A DNA stretch of 64,000 nucleotides from Ochromonas danica (GCA_015146655.1 VKHL01000048.1:123007-187006); one strand, 5' to 3'. Positions 19,472-31,821 are shown, counted from the first letter of the stretch. Notes: generated by a model not told the origin, from the sequence alone. Made by a program: numbers and translations.

Positions 19472-19900
19472 GTCCGTAGTATCTAAGAGAAAACTACTAT
19501 CATCCAGTGGAGAATCTAAAGTCTGTGCTGGAGCCTTACCAGATTTGCGTAAATACTTGTTTTGTGCCAGAAGCCACTTTGATCTCCCTACTGCAGGATC
19601 TTTCGATGAGAATACTAATACAGGATCTGGATACTATGCCTTTCGATGAGAATTGTAACTGTGATGCTATTTTGGCAGCTATTCTAGAGCATGTGGAGAG
19701 TTTGAGAGAGTTGGATGTGACATATTATGACTATAACAACGTGAATGAATTCGATAAGCTTTTGAATGAGTTGATCACGAGATGTCAGTTATTGGATGTG
19801 TTAAATATCTTTAATTGCGCAATGTCAAGCATTGTAGCGGTGTCGAAACATTCTAGTCTGAGAAAGGTCAGTATGTTTGCAAATTGGATTAATGTTTACA
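19472..19900 (+). pseudogene. Leucine-rich-repeat-like gene fragment
   Basis: An open frame with protein-like composition (ILAAILEHVESLRELDVTYY, LLDVLNIFNC, HSSLRKVSMF) shows the spaced L-x-x-L-x-L pattern of leucine-rich repeats. It lacks a good ATG, starts right where the MITE-like element ends, and runs out antisense into the 3' end of the NTPase gene. Most likely the remnant of an LRR gene cut by transposon activity; it could also be an exon of an unannotated gene. Confidence 0.4.
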
Positions 19901-21037
19901 AATCATACACTCGAAATGCTGTCCTGCCTTGGCGTACTCCTCTCTTGTTATCTCAATAGCAAGGCAGTTGTCTTTGACATACTGCTCCTTCTTCATTGCA
20001 GCATACTCCTTCGCACTCATATCCTTGGGACGCTCTTCGTCAATTGTATAGTCAAGGGCAACTCCAATACAAGAATCACAATCATCGAAGACCTTGGCAA
20101 AGCTTTCACCATAGACTGCAACAACTGCCTCCCTCGAAACCTTTGGAGCTTGCATGATTGTGAACATGTTTCCTCCATTCATCAGCTTCAGCGCCTTCGC
20201 CGCGGTCTCAGTGTTGATGACCAGAACTAGTCGGAAGAGGTCATCGTCACGCCCCTCCTTCACCAAGTTGTAGAAGCCCACGAGGAACTGAGCTCTGTGG
20301 GCACGCAACAGCTCCTCGGCTTGATCCACCACAATGATCGCAGGTTGGGGTTTCAGAAGATTGGGTAGGTTGGCCTTGAACAATTTGTGAAGGAACACTC
20401 TTACCCGCTGCTCACGGCGCCTTTGAGACAACAGATCCGCCACTGCAGACCATGGGTCATCCTTTTCAGTGGAGGCAATTTGATTCTTAAGCCAAGCATC
20501 AATTGTCGGTGCCGTCTGAGACCCAGTCAAGAAGAGACCACGCGGAGGAAAGAAATAACGATACCACCAAGGGAACATATCATTCAGAACAGTGTTGCAG
20601 AGGAAGATGGTCTTTCCGCTACGATGGTTTCCAACCAACGCAACAGATTTGAATGCACCGCGCAAGTTTAGTCTCTTAATCGGTTCTCTGTCAATTCCCA
20701 CGTGTAAATCTCCTCTAGGTAAAACTGAGTAGTTGATTTTAGACAACTTATTGTCGGAAGCAGTAAGAAGCGACTGGAAGAACTTGTTGGTCGCTCGCTG
20801 GTGATGCTTCACTGCATACAAGCCACCACCAGCCACCACGGCACTCAGGCCAAGTACTCCAACAGCTAACTGGGCCAATCCAACTCCATGTCCAAAGAAG
20901 TCGAACTTCTCATCATTCCAAGCGAAACCAAATGGTCGATTCGAGTCTAGAAGGAAAGAGAATTAAGAGACAGAGAGAGACAGACAGAGATAGAGAGAGA
21001 GAGAGAGTGATAGAGAGAGAGAGACAGAGGGAGAGAA

Positions 21038-21068
<31 letters not shown>

Positions 21069-21098
21069 GAGAGAGACAGAGAGAGAGAGAGACAGAGA

Positions 21099-21191
<93 letters not shown>

Positions 21192-21319
21192 TACTCACCT
21201 GGTTGTTGGGGAGGCGACGTAAATTTGATATAAGCATCCAACCTTTCCGCGTTAGATAAGTCAGCAATATTTACACCAGCTTTCGCTAAATAAGCCACAA
21301 ATTCCGGATCTGGTTCCAT
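19889..21319 (-). CDS. Membrane-anchored P-loop NTPase (two exons)
   Basis: Exon 1 is 21199-21319 and exon 2 is 19889-20946, joined in phase 1 with a GT-AG intron, giving 392 residues. Seen: a short N-terminal region, a membrane segment at about 64-84 (LAVGVLGLSAVVAGGGLYAV), Walker A GNHRSGKT (about 148-155), and Walker B PAIIVVDQAEELL (about 242-254). A strand LFRLVLVINTET follows as possible sensor 1. No second known domain is recognised. The layout resembles AAA/STAND-like ATPases found as lineage-specific families in stramenopiles and oomycetes; the substrate is unknown. The N-terminal anchor would put the ATPase at a membrane surface. Unlike everything around it in this mobile-element cluster, the frame is intact. 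Confidence 0.82.
20947..21198 (-). repeat. Intron made almost wholly of CT dinucleotides
   Basis: The 252-base intron starts GTGAGTATTTT and ends CCTTCTAG. Between these it is a (CT)n tract (GA on the plus strand) with scattered G and A interruptions, purest at 21117-21188. The tract would act as an oversized polypyrimidine tract before the 3' splice site. Confidence 0.88.
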
Positions 21320-22259
21320 GGTTTCAGCAACACTTTGATTAGTTATGTGAGATGTGGTTGTTTGTCTGTTGCTGTTCGACTGAAAACGCGTTAGTCGTTT
21401 ATTGTGAAGCGAAACTTGAATGAGAAAGAACTGAAAACTACCAATTCTCGACTTTTGGAGTCCTCAAATGGGATTGTAGCCGGGAAAAGTCAGCTTAACT
21501 TAAAGTGAACGCCATTGTGGTTACCACCACACCCCAATGGCCGTTATTTTTAATGCTGAACCGCGGTTTTAAACTGTGAATTTCTCACTTACAGTAGTTC
21601 CTCTGTGGAAAAGACCAATTCCATCACATTCCTGTCCTGCCCATTCTAATGTTATACTACCTCCCACCGGTAATAGTTGTCACCCCCCTTTTCTTAGTTG
21701 TAACTCCAAATTTTCTAGTTTTCACTACATGGCTTGAAAGCCCTTCTCATCACCATCTCAAATCAGTCTTCAGAACTTTCAAAGTCATTTCAAAGTTATT
21801 GTCATTTTAATTTTTTGTCGGGGTGTTTTGGTCGTTTTTTATCGAAACGGTCGTTGGAAAAAGGTGAAAGAACATTCCCAAAAAGATGAAGGCAATGATT
21901 GCACTTGCTTGCGCAGCCCATTCCGATCCAGTGACGAAAAGACTTCATCATGGGGACTTTCTTGTAAGACCTCAATGCTGACTTGGTGGTGTTTAGAGAC
22001 ACCGAATGTAATCAGGCTTATATAGGCACAAGAACCTTAATTATGGCAGAGGAGGTTCAGTCAATGAGTGCTCTCAGAGCCACTCATTCCGCAACACTCC
22101 TGCTGACCACAATTTCGGTTCTTCAACATGTATGTAAACAGAGGAGAGATGTATATATAACTTAACATGTATTATGTAATTACTTAATATCTAACTTAAC
22201 ATGTATTATGTAATTACTTAACTGGAGTACTATGACTACTAATAGACTTCCGCTTCACT
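21320..22259. other. Intergenic region with direct repeat
   Basis: No intact gene. A 27-base direct repeat starting CTTAACATGTATTATG occurs at 22161-22187 and 22195-22221 (34-base period). It lies just upstream of the mariner-type coding remnant and may be part of that element. The first ~200 bases are the 5' flank of the NTPase gene. Confidence 0.45.
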
Positions 22260-23159
22260 ATGCAGCAGTTTCCTGAGGAATCTCGCACCAAAGTGCTGAG
22301 ATACTGGAAGCAGTCTGGAGAGGGCCACATCGACGTCTTGATCACCAACAATAAGAAGGGAAGATGTGGAAGAAAGAGCAAACTCACTGAGGAACTATCA
22401 AATGAGTATCGGCGAATTGCCGAGGAGTACGCAAGCAAGTGGATTCTCATCTCACTTCGAGCATTCCAGGCTGAATTGGAAAACCACTGGCTTCCCCCTC
22501 CCTCTTTGATGGACAATTAAAGGTAGAACGCACTGTCCAATGAGACAGGCTTTGTCTCCAGTACCCCTGCTGGACGATATTCTTGGATTTCAAGAGCTTG
22601 CGGTGGTTTTGAACAGCTCTGTCTCATTGGACAGTGCGTTCTACCTTTAATTGTCCATCAAAGAGGGAGGATTGATCGATAAGATCAAGGAGAGTTGAGG
22701 TTCCTTTGCGATCAGGTGATCAAAATCCAACAAGATGAGGCCAGACCCCACACTGGAAGAGGAAATGTTCAACAAATCGAAGAGCATGGATCCACTGGAG
22801 GCTGGAGATTTCGAGAAATTACTCAACCGGCTCAATCTCCTGATCTAATCCTCCTCGATTTGAGCTTCTTCCAGTCCTTGAAATCAGGAGTTGAGGCCTT
22901 GAAGGTCTCAGCCAAAAACATTGACCAATTGAGTGAGAAGGTGCAACAAGCGTATGATCAATATGATCACAAGACTCTGGACTACATCTGGGCGCATTTT
23001 TTTGCTTGCTACAATGCAATCTTAAAAGATAATGGGGGAAATCAATACCCCAAGCCTCATATTGGTGCAAGAAACCAACACAAGGTTCAGGACACTAGTG
23101 TGGACCTCACCATAGATATCGATGAGTATAACCGTGTGTATGATGATCTACGCAATTAA
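22260..23159 (+). pseudogene. Tc1/mariner-type transposase, broken by an internal foldback
   Basis: Two coding parts survive. 22260-22496 encodes a helix-turn-helix-like N-terminus (MQQFPEESRTKVLRYW, RCGRKSKLTEEL). About 22700-23159 encodes the C-terminal catalytic region, with QQDEARPHTG (second Asp block of DDE_3/Tc1 transposases) and QPAQSPDLILLDLSFF (third block). The middle part with the first catalytic Asp is missing, and its place is taken by a 174-base inverted-repeat structure (22497-22670). The gene cannot make an active transposase. The frame downstream ends six bases before a scaffold gap, so the right terminus is not seen. Confidence 0.8.
22497..22670. repeat. Perfect 52-bp inverted repeat with 70-base loop
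   Basis: 22497-22548 (beginning CCTCCCTCTTTGATGG) is the exact reverse complement of 22619-22670. It interrupts the mariner-type transposase. It could be a foldback/MITE insertion, an inverted duplication made during repair, or an assembly artefact near the gap at 23166. Confidence 0.8.
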
Positions 23160-23165
23160 TACTTT

Positions 23166-23175
23166 NNNNNNNNNN
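23166..23175. other. Scaffold gap (10 N)
   Basis: Ten undetermined bases, flanked on both sides by ACTTT, so a short overlap or collapsed repeat is possible. Confidence 0.98.
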
Positions 23176-23440
23176 ACTTTGGTCATATAAAGCACTCTTG
23201 AAAGTGAATTGGTGATGGTTTAATTTATCATTAAAAAAAATGTGACAACTATTACCGGTCGGAGGTAGTATTTGATATTGATATTGATAGGATTTCACAT
23301 TGAATGAAACCAAGAGATATTAAAAATATATATATCATTTGGACTTTCCCAGCAAACTCGTTCCTACTAGACTAGACTACAGCATGATAATATATTAAAA
23401 AGTCACCTTTTCCAATAAACGCGTTTCATCGTATGTCAGT

Positions 23441-23476
23441 AAAAGGCGAGATTTGTATGTCGTAGTTTTGGAGTTT
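23441..23476. repeat. 36-bp dispersed repeat, copy 2
   Basis: Same-orientation partner of 18001-18036 (33 of 36 identical). It lies in the 5' flank (23176-23649) of the armadillo-like gene, which otherwise shows only AT-rich sequence and an AAAATAAAAT tract near 23568-23585. Confidence 0.7.
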
Positions 23477-23649
23477 CTGTCAGTGGTACGTTTCACCTTG
23501 TTGTCAAATGAATAACGACCACTTCTTATTGACACCAAACAAGTCTCCATAAGAATTATTAAAAAATAAAATAAAATAAAATAATAATTAAAAGAAACAC
23601 CTTCCTATCAATTACTTCCTATCCCCTCTAGTCTTATTCCTATTTACCC

Positions 23650-26600
23650 ATGGAGTCAGCTAATAATAACAATAATATCAATAATAACAATAATAACAAT
23701 AATAATGGCAATAATAATCCCTTACCTGCCACACGATCATTCCGTCGTACTAATTCAGCTCTTTCTACAAAAGAGATGCATGCTGATATAGTTCGTGCTA
23801 AGACAGCTGTTGAAGATATTCCTATTGATACCATCCAATCAATTCGTCAGAAATTCCCTAAAAACTACTTTGGTCTACCTCCTTTCTCTCTCCAGCAGAC
23901 CTCCTCTGCCTTAGCTTATCAATGTCGTAAGCCTATAGAGAGTGGTGACTACCTCTTCTCTGACTCTCTCTATTATGGCGGGGAAGGGGAAGGAGAAGGA
24001 GAGGAAGACCTTCTCTTAGGAGGACGACTAGGTGTTAACTTAAAGACATCTGAAAAAATTGAAAAAAATAATATTAATAATAATAATAGTAATCATAGTA
24101 ATAATAACAACAATAATCATGATGATCATCTAGGTCATCGTAAAGGTGGTAATCATGACTCCGTAGATCATTTACATAATAAACATGATCAATATGCTCA
24201 GAAGAAAGTAGCCTCTGCCTTATTGATTATGGCTAAGAATCCTCTTATGAGGAAGCACTTCTTAAGTAAAGGCGGGTATGAAGCTGTTCTTACACTTATT
24301 GCTGAATGTAAGTTAGATGGTGTTGTTGTTGTGTGTGTATTCCATGTGTGTATATGTGTGTGTTCACCAAGTGTGTGTATACCATGTTTGTATGTATGTA
24401 TGTGTATGTGTATGCACAATGTGTGTTCGTGTGTGCATGTGTGTACTGTATGGTATGTGTACTACCTGTGTTTATCTCTGTCTCTGTCTCTCTGTCTTCA
24501 CTACTAACACGACTGCTATTGTTAATTGACTGTAATTGTTACATAATAGCCAAGGATATAGAAGTCTTACACTACTGTGGGCAATGTCTCATACAAGTAG
24601 CTCAATTCGAAGAAAATGCACGTACTATCATTGACAAGGGAGTCTTTAATGGCTTGTCTTACTTCTGTGAGTCAAATGAAGAGATATTAAGGTCAGTTAC
24701 TACAACATTATCACTATTATAGGTGGTGTTATTATTATGGTGCGTGGGATAACCCTATATGTGTGTCTGCGTGTGTGTGTGTCATAGGCTGATGGCAGCG
24801 GTAGTCATTGGTTTACTCTCTTCAGCTTCTGAGATGGATGAACGTCTTGTCATGCAATCTGTTGTAGGCTATATTCAGTCTCTATTGACTCATTGTCATC
24901 GTCCAGATGCTGTTAGTCATCTTCTGCTAGCTCTCTGTAATGTTGCTCCTGCTATCATGGGGTCTGATGCAGAAGTTGCTATGCGATTGAGCTTTCAGGT
25001 AAGAGTTAATATTATATATGTGTGGTTGAGGTAGTGTGTAGGTCGTAATACTAACTACCCTGTGTGTGTTGTCTATGTGTGTGTGTGTGTGTGTGTCAAT
25101 AACTAGGCGACTAAGAAGATTGATATTAGTCGATCAGCTTCTAAAGCACTCTTTATCGCAGATATCTTCAATAACTTCTCTCGTCTCAATCACTACTCAT
25201 CTCTACTTGTAGATGAGGGGGTGCTCCCTCTTCTGTTACATCTCATGGATATCTACCTTGTAGCAGAGAGTAATACTACATTAACTGGTAGTATTAGTAG
25301 TAGTCATTCTAGCAGTGAGATGATTGGATCAGCTGCTGCTGCGGCAGTATTAGCAGCCACAGGGGTAGCAGGAGGAGGAGGTAGTGGTGGTGAACAACAA
25401 CCTGCTACTACAGTGATCTCTACCTCATTCCTCTCTACTCTCCCCAACCCTACAGCCTCTTCTATCACTTCAGTCTTTGAACATATTGTCAATCGATGTG
25501 CTGAGACTATGGCTAATCTCTCAATTAATCGTAAAAATCGTCGAGAAATAGCATCATGTGGTATAGCTAGTCGTTTACCTCTTCTTTTTGAAAGAGGTAG
25601 TCATCATACACGTGCTAGTATTCTCTTAGTTATGGGTAACTTATTATCATCTAACCTATTCCATGATAAAGTAGCTAATACCTTAACTATACAGAATATG
25701 TTAGATAATCTATTAGATCGGAATTATGTAAAACAGTTCAACGCCGTAAGCTATTGCTTATGTCAGTTATGTAAAAACATAATATCGTGTGAGATATTAG
25801 TACATTGTCAAGTGATTCCAATAGTATTAGGATATCTACATAGTTGTCCTAAAGAATCAGTTGATTATCTATGGACTGTATTACATAGTATAACACAATA
25901 TCCACAATTCTTTATTGAAATGATGAAGAATATTGATTTATTAACAAATGAATTATATGAAGAAATACGATATGATACAGATGTGACTACTTCAACTACA
26001 CCTCATCATATGTTATCAGTTGTCAAAATTGCATTAAATTTGACTCAATATGAAACATTTTCAACCTATTTTACTACTACCTCTCAATTAGAATTATTTA
26101 TTAAAACCATTAAACAAGTTTTAGCTTCACCCATGGCGCAATCATATATCCAGTTAATGGCTTTAGTGGCGCTAATCCATTTAGCCAGGTTTTGCCACTC
26201 CGCACGCAGTATAATACTAGGTACCGATCTATTAGATATCTTAACAACCATTGGTATTGAAGATGATTATATGAATGTGAAATATGTTGAATTAATACAT
26301 TTAATCTCTAATGAAGAAAGTTGTTGTTATCGTTTATTAGATATGAATATACAACGATTTTTAATCTCTTTACAAGATTCATTTCAACGTCTTATTACCG
26401 GTGGTAGTGGTAGTGGTCCCACGCGAGGTAATAATAATCGACATCATCATCATCGTAGTGGTAGTAGTGGTGGTAGTATAGAGGGTAGACATGGTCACTA
26501 TGTGAAAGGTCAGTCAGTGAGAGATATAGCAGCCTATCTTCAACAAGGTTCCATTGCTAGTAATGCTACCACTGAAGCATTAGCAAAGTCAATTCAAGCT

Positions 26601-29600
26601 ATTAATACTATGAGTCAACAACAACAACGACTACCTACTACTACTACCACTACTAGTATAGGGGATAGATTAGGTACACCTACTGCTACTAACTTGATGA
26701 TGACAGGTAGTAGTAGTGGTGGAGGAGGAGGAGGAGGATCCAACGCAAATAATACTACTACTACTACCACTACTACTACTAATGCTAATAATACAGGTAT
26801 TAATATCTCCATGATAACCTCTCATTTTGATCCTATTGAAGAAGGTGAAATGGGTAAAGCTTATACAGCTGCTACATTACATAATGTAGCTTTAAAAAGA
26901 CCTTTATTATCACCTGGTGCCTTAACAATGATTTTATATCTTGCGAAAAATTGTAAAACATTACGTGTTTTACATTCTATGAGAACATTAGCACATATGT
27001 CAATCCATAATAAATCAAAAATTGTCTTATCAAAAGAGATTAAAAAAGTAGTTCCTTTATTAACTGTTATTATGAGATATGGATGTGAAGAAGCTGAAAA
27101 AGTACAATATTATTGTGCTATTATATTATGTAATATACTATCTCTATCCTTAGAAAAAACGGTCTTATTTGAATTAGTACAAACGAATGCAATTAGTGAT
27201 TTAATGGTTGTTACGTTATTACGTATTAATAATTTGAATACTAAAGAGACATTAGCAAAGACATTTTATAATCTATTAGGACGTGTTGAGATAAGAGAGA
27301 AGCTTATATTACAAATGGATTTATTATCAGCTATATTAGAATTATTAAAATTAGAATATAATGATTTATTAGAATTATGTATACGTGCTTTATATAATAT
27401 CTCTTGTGAATTAAAACCTGGTAGTAGTAGTTATCATAACACTAGTCATGCTACCACTACTACTACTAGTGGTAGTAGTGGAGTAGGTGGAGGGAATACC
27501 CCGCATAATAATAATAGTGGTATTGGCAGTGGTATCCCGCGCAATAATAATAGTGGTAGTAATGGAGGAGGTGGAGGAGGAGGTGGAGGGGTAGAGAAGG
27601 AATATGCGAATAAGTTTTCTTCTTTAAAGATCATTCATATCCTAATTCATCGATTACTCTCTAGTCCTAATATGATAGGTAATATCCCTACTAGACCTAT
27701 TCGATTATTAATGGGTATGTGTCTAGCGAATATGTCCTTTAATAAACAATTAGTCTTAGAGATGATTAATATCAATACTCAACAATCTCCTGTTCAAGCA
27801 CTACCTATCATTGCTACTACTACTACGAACACTACCTCGAACACTACCTCGTCCAACGCAAATAATAATAATGTACCACCAGGTTCTGCAGGAGGAGGAG
27901 GAGGTAATGGAGGATTACATTCTGAGAATAAACTATCTGATGCACTCTATCGTGTGTATGCCTTAGATGTAGAAGAATCAACCTATTGTGCTGTTGTTAC
28001 CCTATATAACATCTCCAAACTGCCAGAATCTAGAGTTCTAGCAGACTCGAAAGCGATCCCACTCTGTGTTGATGTATTACATAACAATACTAATGATAAT
28101 ACTAATTCGAATATCATTAATATTCAATTAGCTATTTCAGTATTATGTAATTTCTCTATGTTACCTATCTTTCATGAACAATTAACCTTTGGTAGTGATG
28201 CTATCGGAGCCTTAATTAAAGTATTAAATTCTCCTATTATATCGTTAGGTATTAAAATTGATATAATACAGACTATTTATAACGTAATTACACAATACCC
28301 GATCGCCTCCGCTGTCTTTATACAACATGATGTGATCTCTGCGTTATGGAAGTTATTGAAAGTCTTTGGTAGTAGTGGTGGAGGAGGTAGCAGTGGTGGT
28401 GGGGAGAGTACCCCTGTTGAGGTAGCAGCAGGAGGAGGAGGAGGAGGAGGTGGTGGTGATATACTCCCATCTTCTCTGACAATCAACACTTCTGAGAAGA
28501 AGAACACTACTCGAAGTAGTGGTAGTAGTAAGAAAGACAACAACACTACCTCAGTAGGAGGTAGTGGTAGTGGTAGTGGGGGAGGGGTAGTAGATGAAGA
28601 GTCTGTCTACATCCTTCTCTCTCATATCATCCGCCACCTCACCTATGACATCTCTACCACTACCACTACCTCAAACACTACCTCAAACACTACCTCTTCT
28701 TCTTCTACTTCTTCTACCTCTCTAGGGAGTCAACTATTAAACAAAGTCTTACAAGATGGTATAATGAATATTATCTTAAAATTATCAAAATTAGAAAATG
28801 TCATTGTTAAAGTAGATATGTCCTTTGCTATCTATGCTCTAGTACAACGTGGTGGTAGTACTAGTAGTGGAGGAGGAGCAGGAGGAGGAGGAGGTAGTGG
28901 TAGTGGTAGTGGTAGTGAAAATTTGAAAATCTTGAAAAGAGATGTCATCGATATTTTGTTTTGGTTGACAATGTTTGATACCATGAAAATGAAAATTCTG
29001 ATTTTTCAAAATTTAACACGAATTTTAAGAACTTTCACATTATCTTCTGAAGAAGCCTTTTATCTTATAAAACAAGAAAGATTTTTATCAATTTTGAAAT
29101 TATTAATCACAACAAGTCAACATGAAGATATCTTATGGCAGACAGCGGGTATATTATATAATTTAATGCAATATGATTATACATTAAAAAGATTATTATC
29201 TTATGGTTTAATATCGTTTATCTTTGAAATTGCTAATAGTGGATATTTACATGTGAAACATGTTTGTTCTGCCTGTTTACATATTGTACCAGAATATCTA
29301 CCAAATATAGAAGATCCATTAGTATTAGAATTAATACTTTCTTTATTAGAAGCACAAGGTGAAAAGTTTGCTGAAGTATCATTAAGACCATTAGATTGGT
29401 TAGAATATCCTTATCCTATGATACATAAACCATCCAGTTATCAAACATCATTTACTACTTTCTTACCGAGTTGGACTCCTTTCACGTGTTTATTAGACAA
29501 CGCGTTTATCCCTGCCATCTTACCGGATACGAATAAACTCGTTTATTACAATCGATTAGATATCCCTCCAAGTGATCCAGCACAAGTTAATTCAACAGAG

Positions 29601-30497
29601 AAACATGGAAGATTATTACCTAATGCTTATAATAACTTCCATATGGATCTATCCTTACCTAATGGACTAGGTAGTAGTGGTGGTGGTGGAGGAGGAGGAG
29701 GAGGAGTGGGTAATGGCTTGACGATTGATACCAAATCTACTACTAACAATAATAAAGGTAATTATGATAATATTATTATTACTCCACCTGTAGCAGGACG
29801 AGAGCCACCTTCTCTCTCTGGTGGTGGAGGAGGAGGAGGTGGAGGAGGAGGAATGGGTATGAACCATCTCTCTACCATCACTATGCATGTAATGAACAAT
29901 TCTCCTGGTGGCTCAGGAGGAGGAGGAGGAGGTAGTCGTCGATCATCTTCTCTTCTACCTGCTTCTCTTCATCTAGGATCTATTTCTACCACCTCCTCCT
30001 CCTCCAACCATGGTACACCCACAGGAGGAGGAGGAGGAGGTAGTCGATCCTCTAAATACACTCCCAACTACCTGCGAGGTACTCGCTTGTCTGCCATAGC
30101 TAGTACCTCTGACCTAGCAGGTGCCTTGGGTATCCCTCTACCTAGTCGACCCCCTGCACTACCTCTTCTCTCCCACTCCGTCAAACTACCCGATGACACT
30201 GTAGGGGCTATACGAAGCTCTATTGTCAAGTCTAGTAAAGGAGGAGGAGGAGGAGGTAGTCGTAGTGGTAGTGGTAGTCGTGGAGCCTCTAGAGGACCTC
30301 CCAAGGTATCGTTCCACCAGTCCCTCGAGGCTGGAGGAGGAGGAGGAGTGGGTAGCAGGGTAGCAAGTTTCGATCGCAGCTGGTCAGCGGGGGAGAAGGA
30401 CAATCTCTTGCTACCTATCCCCGCTGCTAACTTCTCTTACAAGGCTATGGCCTTCACGTCTCCTGCTACCTCACCTTCTAGTAAGCCAAAGAAGTAG
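23650..30497 (+). CDS. Very large armadillo/HEAT-like repeat protein (four exons)
   Basis: Exons 23650-24307, 24550-24691, 24788-24998 and 25107-30497 join in frame (phases 1, 2, 0), giving 2133 residues. An Asn-rich N-terminus leads into ARM-like helices such as KVASALLIMAKNPLMRKHFL, DIEVLHYCGQCLIQVAQFEE, DAVSHLLLALCNVAP and ESVDYLWTVLHSI, spread through to about residue 1720. Between them are long Gly, Thr, Ser, Asn and His runs, probably disordered loops. The last 300 residues are Gly/Ser-rich with basic segments. No catalytic motif is visible, so this is probably a scaffold, perhaps cytoskeletal or ciliary as large ARM proteins often are, but the sequence does not decide. All three introns are TG-rich. 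Confidence 0.85.
24308..25106 (+). repeat. TG-microsatellite introns of the armadillo-like gene
   Basis: Introns at 24308-24549, 24692-24787 and 24999-25106 each carry (TG)n or TGTGTATG tracts on the coding strand (densest at 24328-24465, 24761-24782 and 25063-25096). Donors are GTAAGT, GTCAGT and GTAAGA; acceptors end ATAATAG, TCATAG and AACTAG. Confidence 0.8.
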
Positions 30498-30952
30498 GAG
30501 GAGGAGGTGGAGGAGGTAGTGGTAGCAATCATCATATAGTATCATGACAATGTTTATATCATATCATATCATAGTTGTAGACTAGTTGGTGTGTACTAGT
30601 AGTATAGCACTAATAGACTAGTCTACTACTACTACCCTATCCCTATTACACTATACTGCACCTAGATACTAGTCTAGTCTAGTCTAGTCTACTGTGTGTG
30701 TATGTGTATGTGTGTATATATATGTGTGTATGTATGTACTATGTGTGTGTGTGGTGTGTGTGTGTACACGCTCACTACTTTGCACTACTCACTCTTCTAT
30801 TACAGTACCTACACTACCACTCTACGAAGGACTTATTCGGTTTTCGGTGAGCACAGGGAAAACGAAAAACTGGTCTGCTATCGAATTGTGTTCTGTTATG
30901 TTAAGCAGCATGTCATGTTAACCGTGCGACGAAAACCGAAAAAGTCATGCCC

Positions 30953-31026
30953 AGGTAAAATAGTATTTTACCATGTTTAGTCTGCTCTGAGGTAAAATAG
31001 TGTTTTACCATGTTTAGCCCGCTGAG
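30953..31026. repeat. Tandem 37-bp repeat with hairpin core
   Basis: Copies 30953-30989 and 30990-31026. The first contains GGTAAAATAGTATTTTACC, two 8-base arms around AGT. The second keeps the hairpin with one change. Confidence 0.75.
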
Positions 31027-31489
31027 ATTGCCTATGGAGAGTATAGTTGCTAGACTAACTATGTGTTGTATATATTATATATTGTAAAAATCTATTTTAT
31101 TTTACTTTAACGTTACTACTAACTACCACTTCATTCTTATTATTGTTCTGGTGCTATTACTAGTGTTAATGTGTAATTGACTAGTACTACTAGTGTTAGT
31201 GCTAGTGTTACTTAGCATCATGTTGCAAGTTGACCATTATCATCAGCTAGACTATGACGATAACAGATGTACTAGTCTAGTAGTAGTAGTCCTGGTAGAC
31301 TATCACAATCCAAGTATATACAAGAATAGTTATAGTCTAGTATACACAAACTTGAAGTTACGACTTACACTTTACAACCCTCTACAACCCCATGACATCA
31401 ACAACATCATCACTATTATCTCACAACAACCAACAGCTATCTCACCATTACCATCACCATCTCATTGCTAGAGCTGGTAGTGTAGTCTA

Positions 31490-31800
31490 GTACTACCACT
31501 ATTACACTACACTGTATAGTGTTACTAGTCTATTACACTGTACTGTATAGTGTATAGTACTAGTCTATTACACTGTACTGTACAGTAGTACTAGTCTATT
31601 ACACTATACTGTATAGTAGTACTAGTCTATTACACTACACTGTACAGTAGTACTAGTCTATTACACTATACTGTATAGTGTTACTAGTACACTGTATAGT
31701 AGTATAGTACTAGTCTATTACATTACACTGTACACTGTAGTACTAGTCTAGTCTATTACACTATACTACAGTGTACAGTGTAATAGTGGTAGACTATTAC
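31490..31800. repeat. 31-bp self-complementary minisatellite
   Basis: About seven to eight variant copies of a unit reading AGTACTAGTCTATTACACTA then TACTGTATAGT. Most units contain a near-perfect palindrome, ACACTATACTGTATAGTGT, so the array can form a string of hairpins on either strand. Confidence 0.75.
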
Positions 31801-31821
31801 TACAAGTAGTAAACTACTAGA

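Larger units (their letters stand above)
30498..31821. other. Repeat-rich intergenic region between convergent genes
   Basis: From left to right: TG-rich tracts (30690-30770); a 37-base tandem duplication (30953-31026) with a palindromic core; AT-rich sequence; and a 31-base minisatellite (about 31490-31800). No gene is supported. Confidence 0.6.

Noticed and set aside
20932-21319. Open frames of Arg/Glu or Ser/Leu repeats on both strands over the GA/CT tract
   Set aside because: Simple-repeat translation. The tract is the intron of the NTPase gene, shown by phase-matched splice sites on both sides.
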